Positions 10,362-20,970 of a stretch of DNA of 64,000 nucleotides are shown here, in pieces. How positions within the stretch are numbered: position 1 is the first letter of the stretch; every line of letters starts with the position of its first letter. The DNA is from Rhipidocladum racemiflorum (lineage: Eukaryota; Streptophyta; Magnoliopsida; Poales; Poaceae). A model generated the notes under the pieces. It was not told the origin of the DNA, ran no database searches, and was given only the letters and a program-made list of their open reading frames with translations. The position numbers and the translations under genes are program-made. The stretch is taken from NCBI GenBank assembly GCA_036346355.1, contig CM070580.1, positions 58,234,854 to 58,298,853 of the forward strand, in the 5' to 3' direction.

Positions 10362-12881
10362 ATCTGATGGGACCATCTCGAGTACAATCGGCCGGAGGTA
10401 AGTGGTACTTTCTAGTAATAGTTGATGATTATTTGAGATACTCTTGGGTGCATTTTCTGTCTTCAAAAGATGAGATTTTTGGACTCTTTCATGTCTTCAT
10501 TAAGAGATTGATAAATGAATTGCCTAACTCATTGAAAGCCATAAGAACAGATAATGGTACAGAATTCAAAAATGCCTTGTTTAAATCTTTTTGTGGAACT
10601 AATGGGATTGAACATCAATTTTCTTTGCCATATTCTCCCTCACAGAATGGTGTTGTAGAAAGGAAAAATAGAACTTTGATTCAAATGGCTAGAACTATGC
10701 TAGATGAATACAACACTTCAAGAAAAGTTTGAGCTGAGGCAATTTCTTCTGCTTGCTATATATCAAATAGGGTCTATCTCAGAGCTTTACTTGGTAAAAC
10801 ATCTTATGAACTGAGATTTAATCGTAAACCATCTGTTTCTCACTTACGAGTGTTTGGTTGCAAATGCTTTATTCTTAAACATGGAAATCTTGATAAATTC
10901 GAAGCTTGTAGTACATATGGTATTTTCCTTGGCTATTCGTTGCACTCTCGTGGATATCGTGTACTTGATTTATCGACTAACAAATTGTTGGAGACATGCG
11001 ATGTTACTTTTGATGAGGCTAGCCCTGGAGCTAGACCCGACATTTCAGGTTCACGAGAAGATTTAGAGCCAATCTTTTTGGATAAAAGATTCGAAGAAAA
11101 TGATGAAGATAATGATGATGATGAGCTCATACCTATAGAACGGGAAGATGTTCCTGAACCAATTGATGTGACTACTACTTCAGATTCTCCTACACCTCCC
11201 ACGACGACTGAAACAACTGGACCTCCCTTTGCTGTTCTAAAGAACCATCCTCCTGAACAAATTATTGGAAGTCTTCATGAAAGGGTGACACGTTCTAATT
11301 CATCAAAAACTCTTTTATGCATGCATTCTGCTTTTGTTGCAAATTTTGAACCGAAGAATATTACACATGCTTTAACTGATAGTTCTTGGGTTGTTGCGAT
11401 GCATGAGGAGTTAGAGAATTTTGAACGAAATAAAGTTTGGTCTTTAGTGGAACCTCCTAAAAGTCAAAACATTATTGGAACAAAATGGGTTTTTAAGAAC
11501 AAGCTGAATGAAGATGGAATAATTGTTAGAAACAAAGCTAGACTTGTAGCTCAAGGTTACTCCCAACTTGAAGGAATTGATTTTGATGAAACTTTTGCTC
11601 CTGTTGCTCGTTTAGAAGCTATTCGCATTCTTTTGGCGTTTGTAGCTTCAAAAGGTTTTAAGTTATTTCAAATGGATGTGAAAAGTGCTTTTCTAAACGG
11701 TTTTATAGAAGAAGAAGTTTTTGTGAAACAACCTCCTGGCTTTGAAAATGAAAAATTTCCTAATCATGTATATCGTTTGTCAAAAGCTCTTTATGGATTA
11801 AAACAAGCCCCTCGTGCTTGGTATGATAGATTAAAAGGCTTCTTGCTTCAACACAATTTTGAGATGGGAAAAGTTGATAAAACTCTATTTACTCAAAATT
11901 AAAATAATCAATTTCTTGTGGTGCAAATTTATGTGGATGATATTATCTTTGGAGGATCCTCCCACTCTCTTGTGTTGCATTTTTCTGAGCTAATGTCCAG
12001 GGAATTCGAGATGAGTATGATGGGAGAGTTGACATACTTTCTTGGATTTCAAATCAAGCAAGCGAAAGACGGGATCTTCCTGCACCAATCCAAGTATACA
12101 AAAGAGCTACTAAAGAAATTCGATATGGGAGAAGGAAAGTCAGTATCTACTCCAATGAGCACAACAACAATTTTGGATCCTGACGAAAATGGTGTCGAGA
12201 TGGACCAAAAGGAATACAGAAGCATGATTGGATCACTTCTGTACTTGACTGCTTCGAGGCCTGACATACATTTTGCAGTATGTTTGTGCGCTCGATTTCA
12301 AGCCTCTCCTCGAGAATCACATCGATAAGCAATTAAAAGAATTTTTAGGTATCTTCGCTCCACTTCTGAATTTGGCATTTGGTATTCTTGTTCTTCTTCG
12401 CTTACATTCCTAGGATATTCTGATGCTGATTTTGCGGGGTGTAGATTAGATAGAAAGAGTACTTCTGGCACATGTCATTTTCTTGGCACTTCACTTGTTT
12501 CTTGGTCTTCTAAGAAACAGTCCTCAGTTGCTCAATCTATCTTTGAAGCTGAATACGTTGCAGCCGCTAGTTGTTGTTCACAAATTCTTTGGATCACTTC
12601 AACTCTTAAAGATTACGGCATTAACTTTAATAGTGTTCCACTTCTTTGTGATAATACTAGTGCAATTCACATCGCTAAAAATCCTGTTCAACATTCAAGG
12701 ACTAAACACATTGATGTTCGATATCATTTTCTTAGAGATCATGTTGAAAAAGGAGCTATTGAACTGAAATTTGTTGATTCGGATGCTCAAATTGCTGATA
12801 TTTTCACTAAGCCGCTTGATTCTTCTCGCTTTGCTTTCTTACGCCGAACTTGGGATCATTCATCCCCATGGGTTGATTTGA
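10343..12881 (+). pseudogene. Element D pol: integrase core, reverse transcriptase, RNase H
   Basis: One frame runs the whole length, broken only by stops at 10730-10732 (TGA), 11900-11902 (TAA) and 12326-12328 (TAA). Integrase: VDDYLRYSWV, RTDNGTEF and NGVVERKN give the D,D,E triad. RT: WVFKNKLNEDG, KARLVAQGY, DVKSAFLNG, LYGLKQAPRAWY and the catalytic YVDDIIF (about 11929). RNase H (12329-12881) has no ATG: GYSDADFAGC, SIFEAEYVAA, HIDVRYHFL and ADIFTKPL. This order is diagnostic of Ty1/copia. A one-base loss near 12847 puts the probable natural stop (TGA, 12879-12881) out of frame. Two stops look like single transitions (TGG to TGA, CAA to TAA). Confidence 0.93.
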
Positions 12882-14054
12882 GGGGAGTCTTGATTTTAAC
12901 TCTTTCATTTGTGTTACTTGACTTTGGTTACTACAAGGAGCTATTTTGACGTTACACTTAAAGAAAACTCCCTGCTTTCATTGCATCATGTAGTACAAAG
13001 CTTTGTTGACTATTCTTGTGTATATAGTCAAATTAATGCTACATTGCTTCACTTCTCACTAAAAGACTAAAAGACTAAAATAATTCAATTTGAGATGCTT
13101 TTCGAGAATATTTTGGCTCTTGTTCATTATGGTATTGCATTTGTGAAATAGGCTTAAAAGTTTCTTGTCATCTGTTGAAAGGCTAGAGCTGATTAGAAAC
13201 TATGTGTGAGCTTTTTGTTGGACTTCAAATGATCATTATGAGTCTCAAGCAAAATCAGTGTTTTAATATTAAAAGCAAGTTGAAAAAGATGCAAGCAAAA
13301 GCTACTTGGCTAAACACAAGTTTAGTACAATGTGCACTTTCCTTGCCAGGATTTAAATTCAAAAGATGCAAGAAAAGGCTACTTGTCTAAACAAAAGTTC
13401 AGAACAATGTGAAGCCACTTGCCAATTTAAACTGAGAAAGATACAAGAAAGAACTACCTACTCATACACAAGTATGGGCTAGTGTGCAGTTACTTATCAT
13501 CCCTGTTGATCACAAAGCAAAATTGTCAAACTTGCTGAAAGAGAAAAAGGAAATTAAAATTTTTGAAAAGGCTTGAGACAAACATTAGTAAATTTGAAAG
13601 TCTCTCTTTGCTCATGATAGATTTCTTTTTAGCTTTGGCAAAATTAGTTTATGACATTTTACTTGTTTGCTCTAATTTGCTTATGCAACAACTATTCTAT
13701 GTGTTAGAGCCTCCATATTCTCACAATTTGCTTTCTCATTGGATAAATTGATACAAAATGTGAAAACTCTCGTAAAAACTCTCCAAATGCTTTACTTTGA
13801 TTATATACCTTGAATATACTTCAAAGCTTGAGATACTGCATTCTTTAAGGGGGAGTTTTGAGATCTTGATGACTATTTTGTCAAAAAGGGGGAGAGCAAA
13901 AGTCAAGAAGAAGAAAAATAAAAAGAGAGGAGAAATTCAAACTGTTTGAGAATTTGGATTTACTTGGTCTTGGAATCTTTTTGGTCTCAAACTTTCATTT
14001 GGTATTTTTTTATATACCTTTGTCAAATCTTATATTGTGTTTTGTCAAATTACT
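12882..14054 (+). other. Non-coding spacer between D pol and polypurine tract
   Basis: About 1.17 kb, AT-rich, with no convincing protein. Short frames (13202-13390, 13563-13751) lack conservation. SIRE-type elements often carry an env-like ORF here; I see no membrane-protein signature in this copy. The stretch 13288-13510 is a tandem repeat. Confidence 0.7.
13288..13510 (+). repeat. 75-77 bp tandem repeats in D spacer
   Basis: Three units start with GATGCAAG or GATACAAG at 13288, 13365 and 13440. They share words for GCTACTTG, CTAAACA and ACAATGTG with increasing divergence. Confidence 0.75.
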
Positions 14055-14069
14055 CATCAAGGGGGAGAT
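14055..14069 (+). other. Polypurine tract of element D
   Basis: CATCAAGGGGGAGAT directly precedes the LTR2 start TGAAGGATC at 14070. Confidence 0.85.
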
Positions 14070-15189
14070 TGAAGGATCATTGTTTGTTGATCAATGTGTT
14101 CTTGATGATGAGTATTTGAATATTTGAAAAGATTTGAGTTGATTTGATTTTGGTTATCCGAAAAAGATTTGAATTTACGAACGAGTTTTGGTTCGTGTTT
14201 TGAAACTATATTCTTAGGAATATTTGATGCGATGGTTGCATGGATTAACTTGAGTCAAGTCGCGGACTTGGGCTCGGAAATTGTTTGTGTGTTTTTGTTC
14301 ACGTGCAGGTGTTGCTTGAGGTCGAACGTGGTCGGTGACAGGACCGAGACTAGGTTCAGGGAGGAACTGAGGTCGTGAGGGTCGAGGGTGTCATGCGAGA
14401 TGTTTCGAACTAGAGATCGGTGCACGTGAGATCGAGATCGTTGCAGCGTAGTGGCAGGAAGCCGTACGCGTGTATACAATTTTTTTTGGTTCATGAGAGT
14501 GTGTGTGTGCGTGCATGTGTGTGTGCATGCATGCAAGTGTGTGTGTGCGTGCATGTGTGTGTGCATGCATGCTAGTGTGTGTGTGCATGCAGTGTGTTGC
14601 GTGCATGCATGTGTGGGTGGCGTATTGTAGTGTGCGTTGTGTGTGTGCGTGCGTGGTGTGCGTGCATGCTGCATGTGTGTGTGTGCGTGAGTCCGAGTCG
14701 TGCGTGCGTGAGTTTGCATGTGTGGCTAGCGTGTGCGAGAAGGACATCCGAGAGAGAGCCAGGAATTTTGCCGTGTCCGAGTCAGCCGGCGTGAGATGAG
14801 ATCGGCATGGAGACTGCTTGCCCAATCCGAATACAAAAAGAAATAGGTGGATGTGGAGTCCTTTAAATAGAGGTTGTACGGGCTTAGAAATTCAAGCAAT
14901 CAATCAAGCAAACAATTGTTCAATCAAGCACAAGGTGCAAAGAAGAGCTTGTATGCTCTATTAGTTTGTTTAGGGCTTTCTAATCATTGAAGATTAGAAG
15001 ATTTTTGGTGTCATCTTGTTGAAGATGGCTTTGGAATAAAAAGATAAGTTTGTGCAATATTCTCTTATTTTTTTTCGCTTTGATTCTTGATTAGAAGGAT
15101 TGTTCGATTTTTGATAGAACTAGTTTTGATTTATGTTCGACTTGTCTCGCTAATTAATCTAGGGTTTTGATCTCGACGATATTAGATAT
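14070..15189 (+). repeat. Element D LTR2 (1120 bp, last ~95 bp missing)
   Basis: It follows LTR1 almost base for base from TGAAGGATC to GATATTAGATAT, then stops where the minus-strand element E begins (TGTAGGATCG, 15190). The missing part corresponds to 7436-7530 of LTR1. GATAT at 15185-15189 could be E's target duplication, but its partner is absent. Confidence 0.88.
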
Positions 15190-15837
15190 TGTAGGATCGA
15201 AGTATACGAATATAGCAATCAAAGGGGGGGTGAATGATTGTGCGGAAGCTAAAACCAAATTCTTGATCTATTAAAAGTTCACCCCAAAACAGAACCAAAT
15301 AATTGCCTCGTTTTCGACAAAAACAGAATGATAGAGGTTCGGTAAAATGTGAATTCTCGGAGATCCAACCGTCGGATCGATCTGAAATTTGGACACAAGA
15401 AACTATATTCCAGTACAAATCGAACCCAAAAAGAATCAGCTCGATCGGACATACGGATCAAAAGTTATAAGCTTCGCAAGCTTGCTGTTCCAGAACTTGA
15501 CGAAAATCAATCTAATCGAAACTTGTAGATTGATCAAGAACAACAAAAGATTTATCAACAAAACTTTGAGGAACACTAGATCAATACCCTAGAGAGGTTT
15601 TTTATGGATCAAATCAAGATGAAAATCAAAAAACAAAAACCAATCTAGAACTAGAACAAGTATGCAAACAAGAACCAAAAAGAGAACGTTGAAGCAATGC
15701 GGGAACTAGAAGAATTGATCTTTATTTCTTTTGTCTAAAGTACTCCCATCAAAAGAGTACAAATCCTAAACTTTGAGCCCAAGGCTCTATGCGCCTAGCT
15801 CTCCTCAATTCGATGCTCTTCAACAGGAGACAACCCC

Positions 15838-15849
15838 TCCTATTTAAAG
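15838..15849 (-). promoter_or_regulatory. TATA-like box of E LTR
   Basis: On the minus strand CTTTAAATAGGAG stands in the same context as CTTTAAATAGAGG of the D LTR, about 1.1 kb into the LTR. Confidence 0.5.
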
Positions 15850-15950
15850 CACCAACCCACAAGGAGTTCTGAATACGATTCCTATTCCCTAGAAGGAATC
15901 TGTATCCAACACAACTCTACTTGGCCCAACCTGGCCGAGTACAACTCTTG

Positions 15951-16075
15951 CACGCGTATGGTAACCCTACCATACTCTCGTGACTAACACTTTGCACGCG
16001 TATGGCCACCTGCCATACTCACGTGACTAACACTTTGCACGCGAATGACCTCCTGCCATTCTCACGTGACTAACC
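15951..16075 (-). repeat. Triple ~60-bp repeat with small inverted repeats, E LTR
   Basis: Three units begin GCACGCGTATGG or GCACGCGAATGA and end ACGTGACTAAC. Inside each is a short inverted repeat: TATGGTA/TACCATA in the first, TATGGC/GCCATA in the second, a weaker AATG/CATT in the third. They lie about 110-230 bp upstream of the TATA-like site on the minus strand. Confidence 0.7.
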
Positions 16076-16427
16076 ATTCTTCATGTGCACCATTCTCTTA
16101 GCCCGAACGTCCCGCATGACATCCTTGACCACCAAGACCTCAGTTCCTCCTGAACCTAGTCCCGGACCTCGGTTCCTCCATGAACCTAGTTAGGTCCGTC
16201 ATCGACCACATTCGTCTTCGAGCAATACCTGCACATGAACAAACCACAAAACAAATCCGAGCACAAGTCCACGACTTGACTCAATGTCAATCCATGCAAC
16301 TATCACATGAGCATTGCATAAAGTCCACTTCAAGCATCATGAAATTCTCACAAATTTCATAATCTCAAAAACAAATCAAACACAATTCCAATTTTGCTCA
16401 AAACCCTAATCGAGCAAAAACGCATTC

Positions 16428-16806
16428 ACGACGGACAAGGAAATATGGTCCGGCGTACACATGAAAAAGCACTCAAAAAACCATTCACAACGGACAAACA
16501 AAATTGGTCCGTTGTACAAGTGAAAGTTTCGGTTCCAAGAAGAAATCATTACGAAAACACATTCACGACGGACAAACAAAATCGGTCCGTCGTACATGCG
16601 AAATCAAACCTCAAAAAGCCATTCACGATCGACCAAAGAAGTTTGTCCGCCGTACAGGCCACACTTCCTGGTTTCTTGGAAGATTGAGTTCGACTCATGA
16701 GCTCAAAAACACGTTCACGACAGACCCAAAAACTTTGTCCGTCGTACATGGGAAAATGAGGTTGCCAAAGCATGTTTACGACAGACCAACAAACTTTGTC
16801 CGTCGT
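16428..16806 (-). repeat. Six tandem hairpin modules in upstream part of E LTR
   Basis: Each module is a 9-bp arm such as ACGACGGAC, an 11-12 base A-rich loop, and GTCCGTCGT. Arms start at 16428/16448, 16487/16507, 16565/16585, about 16625/16645, 16717/16737 and 16778/16798. The second module has ACAACGGAC with GTCCGTTGT, changed on both sides so pairing is kept; others have one or more mismatches. The repetition makes several short frames on both strands with recurring TTDKQN-like words; I do not treat them as coding. Confidence 0.8.
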
Positions 16807-16947
16807 AGATGGAAACTTCTCGCTTTTCTTTAAGTTTGGTCTGGCGCCAACGCGAAACTTACTGTTTCTTGTCAAATTGACAAAACACATGAACAAACAC
16901 ATTTGCAAATTCAATTCTAAGCCAATTTTTCAGCACATGATTTCACA

Positions 16948-16962
16948 ATCTCCCCCTTGATG
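16948..16962 (-). other. Polypurine tract of element E
   Basis: On the minus strand CATCAAGGGGGAGAT precedes the LTR start. It is identical in sequence to the D polypurine tract, confirming E's orientation. Confidence 0.85.
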
Positions 16963-18059
16963 AAAACATTGGCAACACCACTTAGAATTGAACATTTGGC
17001 ATTCACTTTACAAAAGATTTTGAAATCCAAAGGATCAAGGACCAAAAAGAGAAAACACAGAATTCCCCCTTTGACCAAAAATGCAAAACAAAATCTCCCC
17101 CTGAGAAGGAAAATGTGTGTGAATGTGCAATGTGCCCAAAAATTTCAAAATTCTCCAAACTTCTCCCAAAATTCTCAATTTTCCAAAAACAACTCCCCCT
17201 TTTTCTTCTCCCTCTTTTTCCTTAAACTTTTCAACGATTCCCAAATTTCTCCCCCTTTGACAATGGATTCATCAAGAGTACAAAAGAGAAAACAGGTTCA
17301 AAATTTTTCCTGCAGCAATGATTTCACAATGAGAAACAAGGGAGTGCCAAGATAGAAAAAGATGAGCTCATTCGATCATATAACCTTATATATCACATAA
17401 CATGCAAAATACATGATCTTGATGTGATTTTAACAAGTTAGGGAATGATATGCATCTCAACCTCAATTCAGTCAACTATAGCCAAGTACTAAGCAAAACC
17501 TTTAGTAGAAAAGCAAAGACTCAAAAAATTGAAGCAACTAACAAATCAGGGCGAGCAAGTGGTTTCAACTCCAATCTAGTAGACCAATTTTAATCTTTTA
17601 AACAATAAACTGCATGTGGCATGCTTGAAGCATACTTCTTTTATTTCCTTGGAGTGGCATGCTTGAAGCATACATCTTGTCTTTTGAGGGAATGGCATGC
17701 TTGAAGCATACATCTTATCTTTTTAGGGAAAGCAAGCCTGAAGCACATAACTTAAAGCTTTTGCTTTTAACAGCCCCCTTTTTTATTTGATTCCCTTTTC
17801 TGTTTCCTTTTTCTTTGATTGTAAACATGCAAAAGTGATTAAAGGTCTTATGAAAGAGTAAAGTTGAAAACACACTTGCTTCATAGCCCAAATTTGTTAA
17901 GAAGATTCAATATCAAGCCTAGAAGAGTGAGATATCACAGAGTATTTAGCTATAGGCAATCAGTCCAGGGAATTCCGCAGTGTCTTTTTTAGTTCAAGTG
18001 AGACAATTAGATTATCATATATTAGCTCAATTACATAACATATAAAGAAATATGATAAA
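16963..18059 (-). other. E spacer between pol end and polypurine tract
   Basis: Non-coding and AT-rich, with many runs reading AAGGGGGAG on the minus strand (near 17062, 17096, 17193, 17251) that resemble extra polypurine tracts. 17618-17755 has palindromic repeats. No protein recognised. Confidence 0.6.
17618..17755 (-). repeat. Repeated ATGCTTGAAGCAT palindromes in E spacer
   Basis: GGCATGCTTGAAGCATAC occurs at 17618, about 17657 and 17694, with a decayed fourth copy (AAGCCTGAAGCACA) near 17742. Each contains ATGCTT-G-AAGCAT, a near-perfect palindrome. Spacing is 37-39 bp. Confidence 0.75.
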
Positions 18060-18569
18060 GTGAGCTCATTAAGTGAAAGAACTTGGCAAGGAAACTCCCC
18101 CTCAAAACAAACCCATTGGATGAACAATCCCAAGTTCTCCCCGAATAAAAGCAAAACGAGAAGAAGACAAAGGTTTTGTGAAAATGTCTGCCAATTGATG
18201 TTCAGTATCCACATGATGAAGCACAAAGTTTTCTTTTTCAACATGATCTCTAAGAAAGTGAAATCCAGTATCAATATGCTCAAGAAAAGGGATTACTCAA
18301 GAGGTGGCACGAACCAAATCAAATCAACATCCTCCAAAGTCAACATCGAGAAAAGCTCTTAAACTAATCCATGAGGAAGCGTAAAGCCAAATGCCAAAAT
18401 CTTGAGTTCTATGAAGATACCTGAAAATCCTTTTGATAGCTTGTCGATGTGAAGCACGTGGGAAGTTTGAAAACAAGCACACACAAGCACGTGGGAAGAG
18501 TCTCTCATGTAAACCTCTAATTATCTCGTCCTCAACAAAGATTATCATCATCTTTATGAACAAAGACAC
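18060..18569 (-). pseudogene. Element E pol remnant: RT end and RNase H
   Basis: Minus-strand frames give ASHRQAIKRIFRYLHRTQDF and GIWLY (18420-18480), matching D's segment after RT, then an RNase H core truncated after DVDFGGC. After a further gap come HFLRDHVEKENFVLHHVD and ADIFTKPL (about 18110-18240), the RNase H C-terminus, with the pol stop near 18105. The middle of RNase H, all of integrase and most of RT are gone. Confidence 0.8.
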
Positions 18570-18699
18570 TCTCCCCTGAACATATGCACTTGTACTGCAT
18601 CATTTGAACTAGTGCCTTTAAGTAAAATGAAGTGGAAGAAGCATCTCCAAAGGCAACACTTTCACATGAGATGCACGAGTGAAGGAGAACCAAATCTTA

Positions 18700-19705
18700 T
18701 CACTTGAACATATGAAGTGAGCATCCGAAATTCACTACCCACATGTTCTCCCTCCTCGTGAGAAGCCTACATAGAAGCAGAAAGTGTCGAGGTCTCAGAT
18801 GCTTGGGGTTAGAAATAAGATGTTTAGGAATCCAGTACTGAGACACACGACGCACAATAGTAGACACAACACGAGTATTCTTATGCACAAAATCAGATTT
18901 GCCTTTTCCCGTGTTTTTAGCATCAAAAGGTGTTTGTTTCACCCTAGGCACATAATGAGAAGTGGAATGTGCCTTTCTGAAATTAGACCTAGCATTAAAC
19001 CTTTCTCTCTTTTGTTGTTTAGCTAGTCTAAAGCAAAAGTCTACTAAATGTCCATCTCTACCACAATGAGTGCAAGTGTACTTAACATGATGTTTTGCTT
19101 TAACAGTAGAAGCAACATTTGCATTCATCATAGTAGAAGATAAAAGGCCAGCAGATTTGAAGATAATTTTCTTAGGCTCATTCGAAATCTCAAGTTTGTC
19201 GTTGCAAGGAGCATAAACAACAGAGCGAGGTTTAGTTTCATATGAAGCATGAAGATCAAAACCTAAACCTTTCTTGTTTGAGCTAACCTTAGATTGATCC
19301 AAAATCATGTTTAGGTTTTTCTTTCCTTTAGTGAAACGTTCTAATGACTTTTCCAAGTAATCAATTTTTCGAGAAAGAGTTAAACAATTATTACAGGGAA
19401 CGTCCACTTTTCCTTTTTGCTTGCGACAAGTTGAGCATGAAAGAATCTCATGTGTAAGCAAATCTTCTGTCATTTGAGAAACCCTAGCATTTGCATCATG
19501 CAACTTCAATTCTAGTATGGAGCATATAGAACATGGAGTTGTATCATGTAAATCAATGGTAGAACAACTAGCATGTTTAACAAGTTTCTCATTTTTCTCA
19601 TTTTCAGTATTGATTTGCTCTAACAAGGTAACATGTTCTTTCCTAAGCAAAGTAAACTCATTGTAAATTAAGTCACATGATTTGCAAGCATCATCATCAT
19701 CAGGA
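18700..19705 (-). pseudogene. Element E gag extension and damaged protease motif
   Basis: On the minus strand one frame runs from the D-LTR3 junction to 18700. It carries an acidic start (PDDDDACKSC), HEILSCSTCRKQKGKVDV, RKIDYLEKSLERFTKGKK and the knuckle CTHCGRDGHLVDFC, all parallel to D's gag extension. Near the end the protease site reads WVVNFGCSLHM where aspartic proteases need DSG: the catalytic Asp is Asn and the Ser is Phe, both explicable by C-to-T type changes. The first 27 codons of the longest open frame (to 19791) are translated D LTR3 sequence and not gag. Capsid and the first knuckle are missing. Confidence 0.82.
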
Positions 19706-20638
19706 ATCACCGAGACTAGGTTCAGGGAGGAACTGAGGTCGTGAGGGTCGAGGGTGTCATGCGAGATGTTTCGAACTAGAGATCGGTGCACGTGAGATCG
19801 AGATCATTGCAGCGTAGTGGCAGGAAGCCGTACGCGTGTATACAATTTTTTTTGGTACATGAGAGTGTGTGTGTGCGTGCATGTGTGTGTGCATGCATGC
19901 AAGTGTGTGTGTGCGTGCATGTGTGTGTGCATGCATGCTAGTGTGTGTGTACATGCAGTGTGTTGCGTGCATGCATGTGTGGGTGGCGTATTGTAGTGTG
20001 CGTTGTGTGTGTGCGTGCGTGGTGTGCGTGCATGCTGCATGTGTGTGTGCGTGAGTCCGAGTCGTGCGTGCATGAGTTTGCATGTGTGGCTAGCGTGTGC
20101 GAGAAGGACATCCGAGAGAGAGCCAGGAATTTTGCCGTGTCCGAGTCAGCCGGCGTGAGATGAGATCGGCATGGAGACTACTTGCCCAATCCGAATACAA
20201 AAAGAAATAGGTGGCTGTGGAGTCCTTTAAATAGAGGTTGTACGGGCTTAGAAATTCAAGCAAACAATTGTTCAATCAAGCACAAGGTGCAAAGAAGAGC
20301 TTGTATGCTCTATTAGTTTGTTTAGGGTTTTCTAATCATTGAAGATTAGAAGATTTTTGGTGTCATCTTGTTGAAGATGGCTTTGGAATAAAAAGATAAG
20401 TTTATGCAATATTCTCTTATTTTTTTCGCTTTGATTCTTGATTGGAAGGATTGTTCGATTTTTGATAGAACTAGTTTTGATTTATGTTCGACTTGTCTCG
20501 CTAATTAATCTAGGGTTTTGATCTCGACGATATTAGATATTCTTCCGCTATTTAGGGGTCTTTAATTTTCCGAAAGAAATAGTTGAATTTTATTCGGCAT
20601 CTATTCACCCCCCCTCTAGTTGCCTACTCGGTCCTACA
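19706..20638 (+). repeat. Element D LTR3 (5'-truncated, true right end of D)
   Basis: It begins inside the LTR at ACCGAGACTAGGTTC, equivalent to about 6592 of LTR1, and runs intact to CGGTCCTACA at 20638, followed by GTTCC. It includes the GT tract and TATA-like site. Together with LTR2 it duplicates about 850 bp of LTR on both sides of E. Confidence 0.88.
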
Positions 20639-20970
20639 GTTCCCGAGGCCACCTGATAGCCTGTGCAGCCGCACAGAAGGTCAGATACATTTAATGTGTA
20701 TCGTGCGCATTAAATGGGGGTAATGAAGGCCACAGCAGGGCGGCGTGTGTTCCCAACGCGCGCCATAATGGCGAGTGACGTCACGGTGCAATTTCCCACC
20801 CCAGCAGAGCGGGCGGAGCCAGCGGGCGTGGGGCCCGAAGCGGGGGAGAAGACGGCTGTGCCAGGGCATTTAATGTGCTGCAAGAACAGTGACAGGCGCA
20901 TTAAATGCGTTGTGACAGTGTGCTCAGTGGGCTAAATTCTTGTATGACCCGTGCGCCCCAGCTATCCCGA

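Larger units (their letters stand above)
15190..16947 (-). repeat. 3' LTR of element E (1758 bp)
   Basis: On the minus strand it starts TGTGAAATCATG (ending 16947) just after a polypurine tract and ends CTTCGATCCTACA (15190). The promoter-proximal and downstream parts resemble the D LTR in reverse (CCTGAACCTAGT, GACTTGACTCAA), while the upstream part is unique. It holds a TATA-like site (15838-15849), a triple repeat (15951-16075) and six hairpin modules (16428-16806). Confidence 0.85.
15190..19705 (-). mobile_element. Element E: deleted copia element related to D, minus strand
   Basis: Read on the minus strand it has gag with the same cysteine-rich extension as D, a damaged protease motif, then RT/RNase H remnants, spacer, polypurine tract and a 1758-bp 3' LTR ending at 15190. 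Integrase and most of RT are missing between about 18570 and 18700. The 5' LTR, primer site and gag start are also missing, since gag sequence runs straight into D LTR3 at about 19705. It is a different subfamily from D: protein is similar, but the LTR is longer and carries hairpin arrays in place of the GT tract. Confidence 0.85.
6319..20638 (+). mobile_element. Element D: Ty1/copia retrotransposon (SIRE-like), with composite 3' end
   Basis: D is flanked by GTTCC at 6314-6318 and 20639-20643, inside solo LTR G. It has a 1212-bp 5' LTR, methionine primer site, gag with two CCHC knuckles and a long coiled-coil-like middle, protease, integrase, RT and RNase H. Integrase before RT defines copia. 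The extended gag and the ~1.2 kb spacer before the polypurine tract fit the SIRE/Maximus branch, tentatively. LTRs 1 and 2 differ by only about a dozen substitutions over ~1.1 kb, so insertion was fairly recent, yet several stops and frameshifts are present. The 3' end contains LTR2 (lacking its last ~95 bp), the minus-strand element E and LTR3 (lacking its first part). Confidence 0.92.

Noticed and set aside
12882..14054. An env-like gene in the D spacer
   Set aside because: Although SIRE-type elements can carry one here, no signal peptide, membrane segment or frame above about 65 codons with conservation was seen.
16394..16914. Plus- and minus-strand frames with recurring TTDKQN, DGQTKSVRRT and LFVRREC-like words
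   Set aside because: Products of the tandem hairpin modules in the E LTR; the repeats, not the peptides, are the conserved feature.
15949..17755. CRISPR-like direct repeats
   Set aside because: Repeat units are long, imperfect and without unique spacers of constant size, and the context is a plant retrotransposon.
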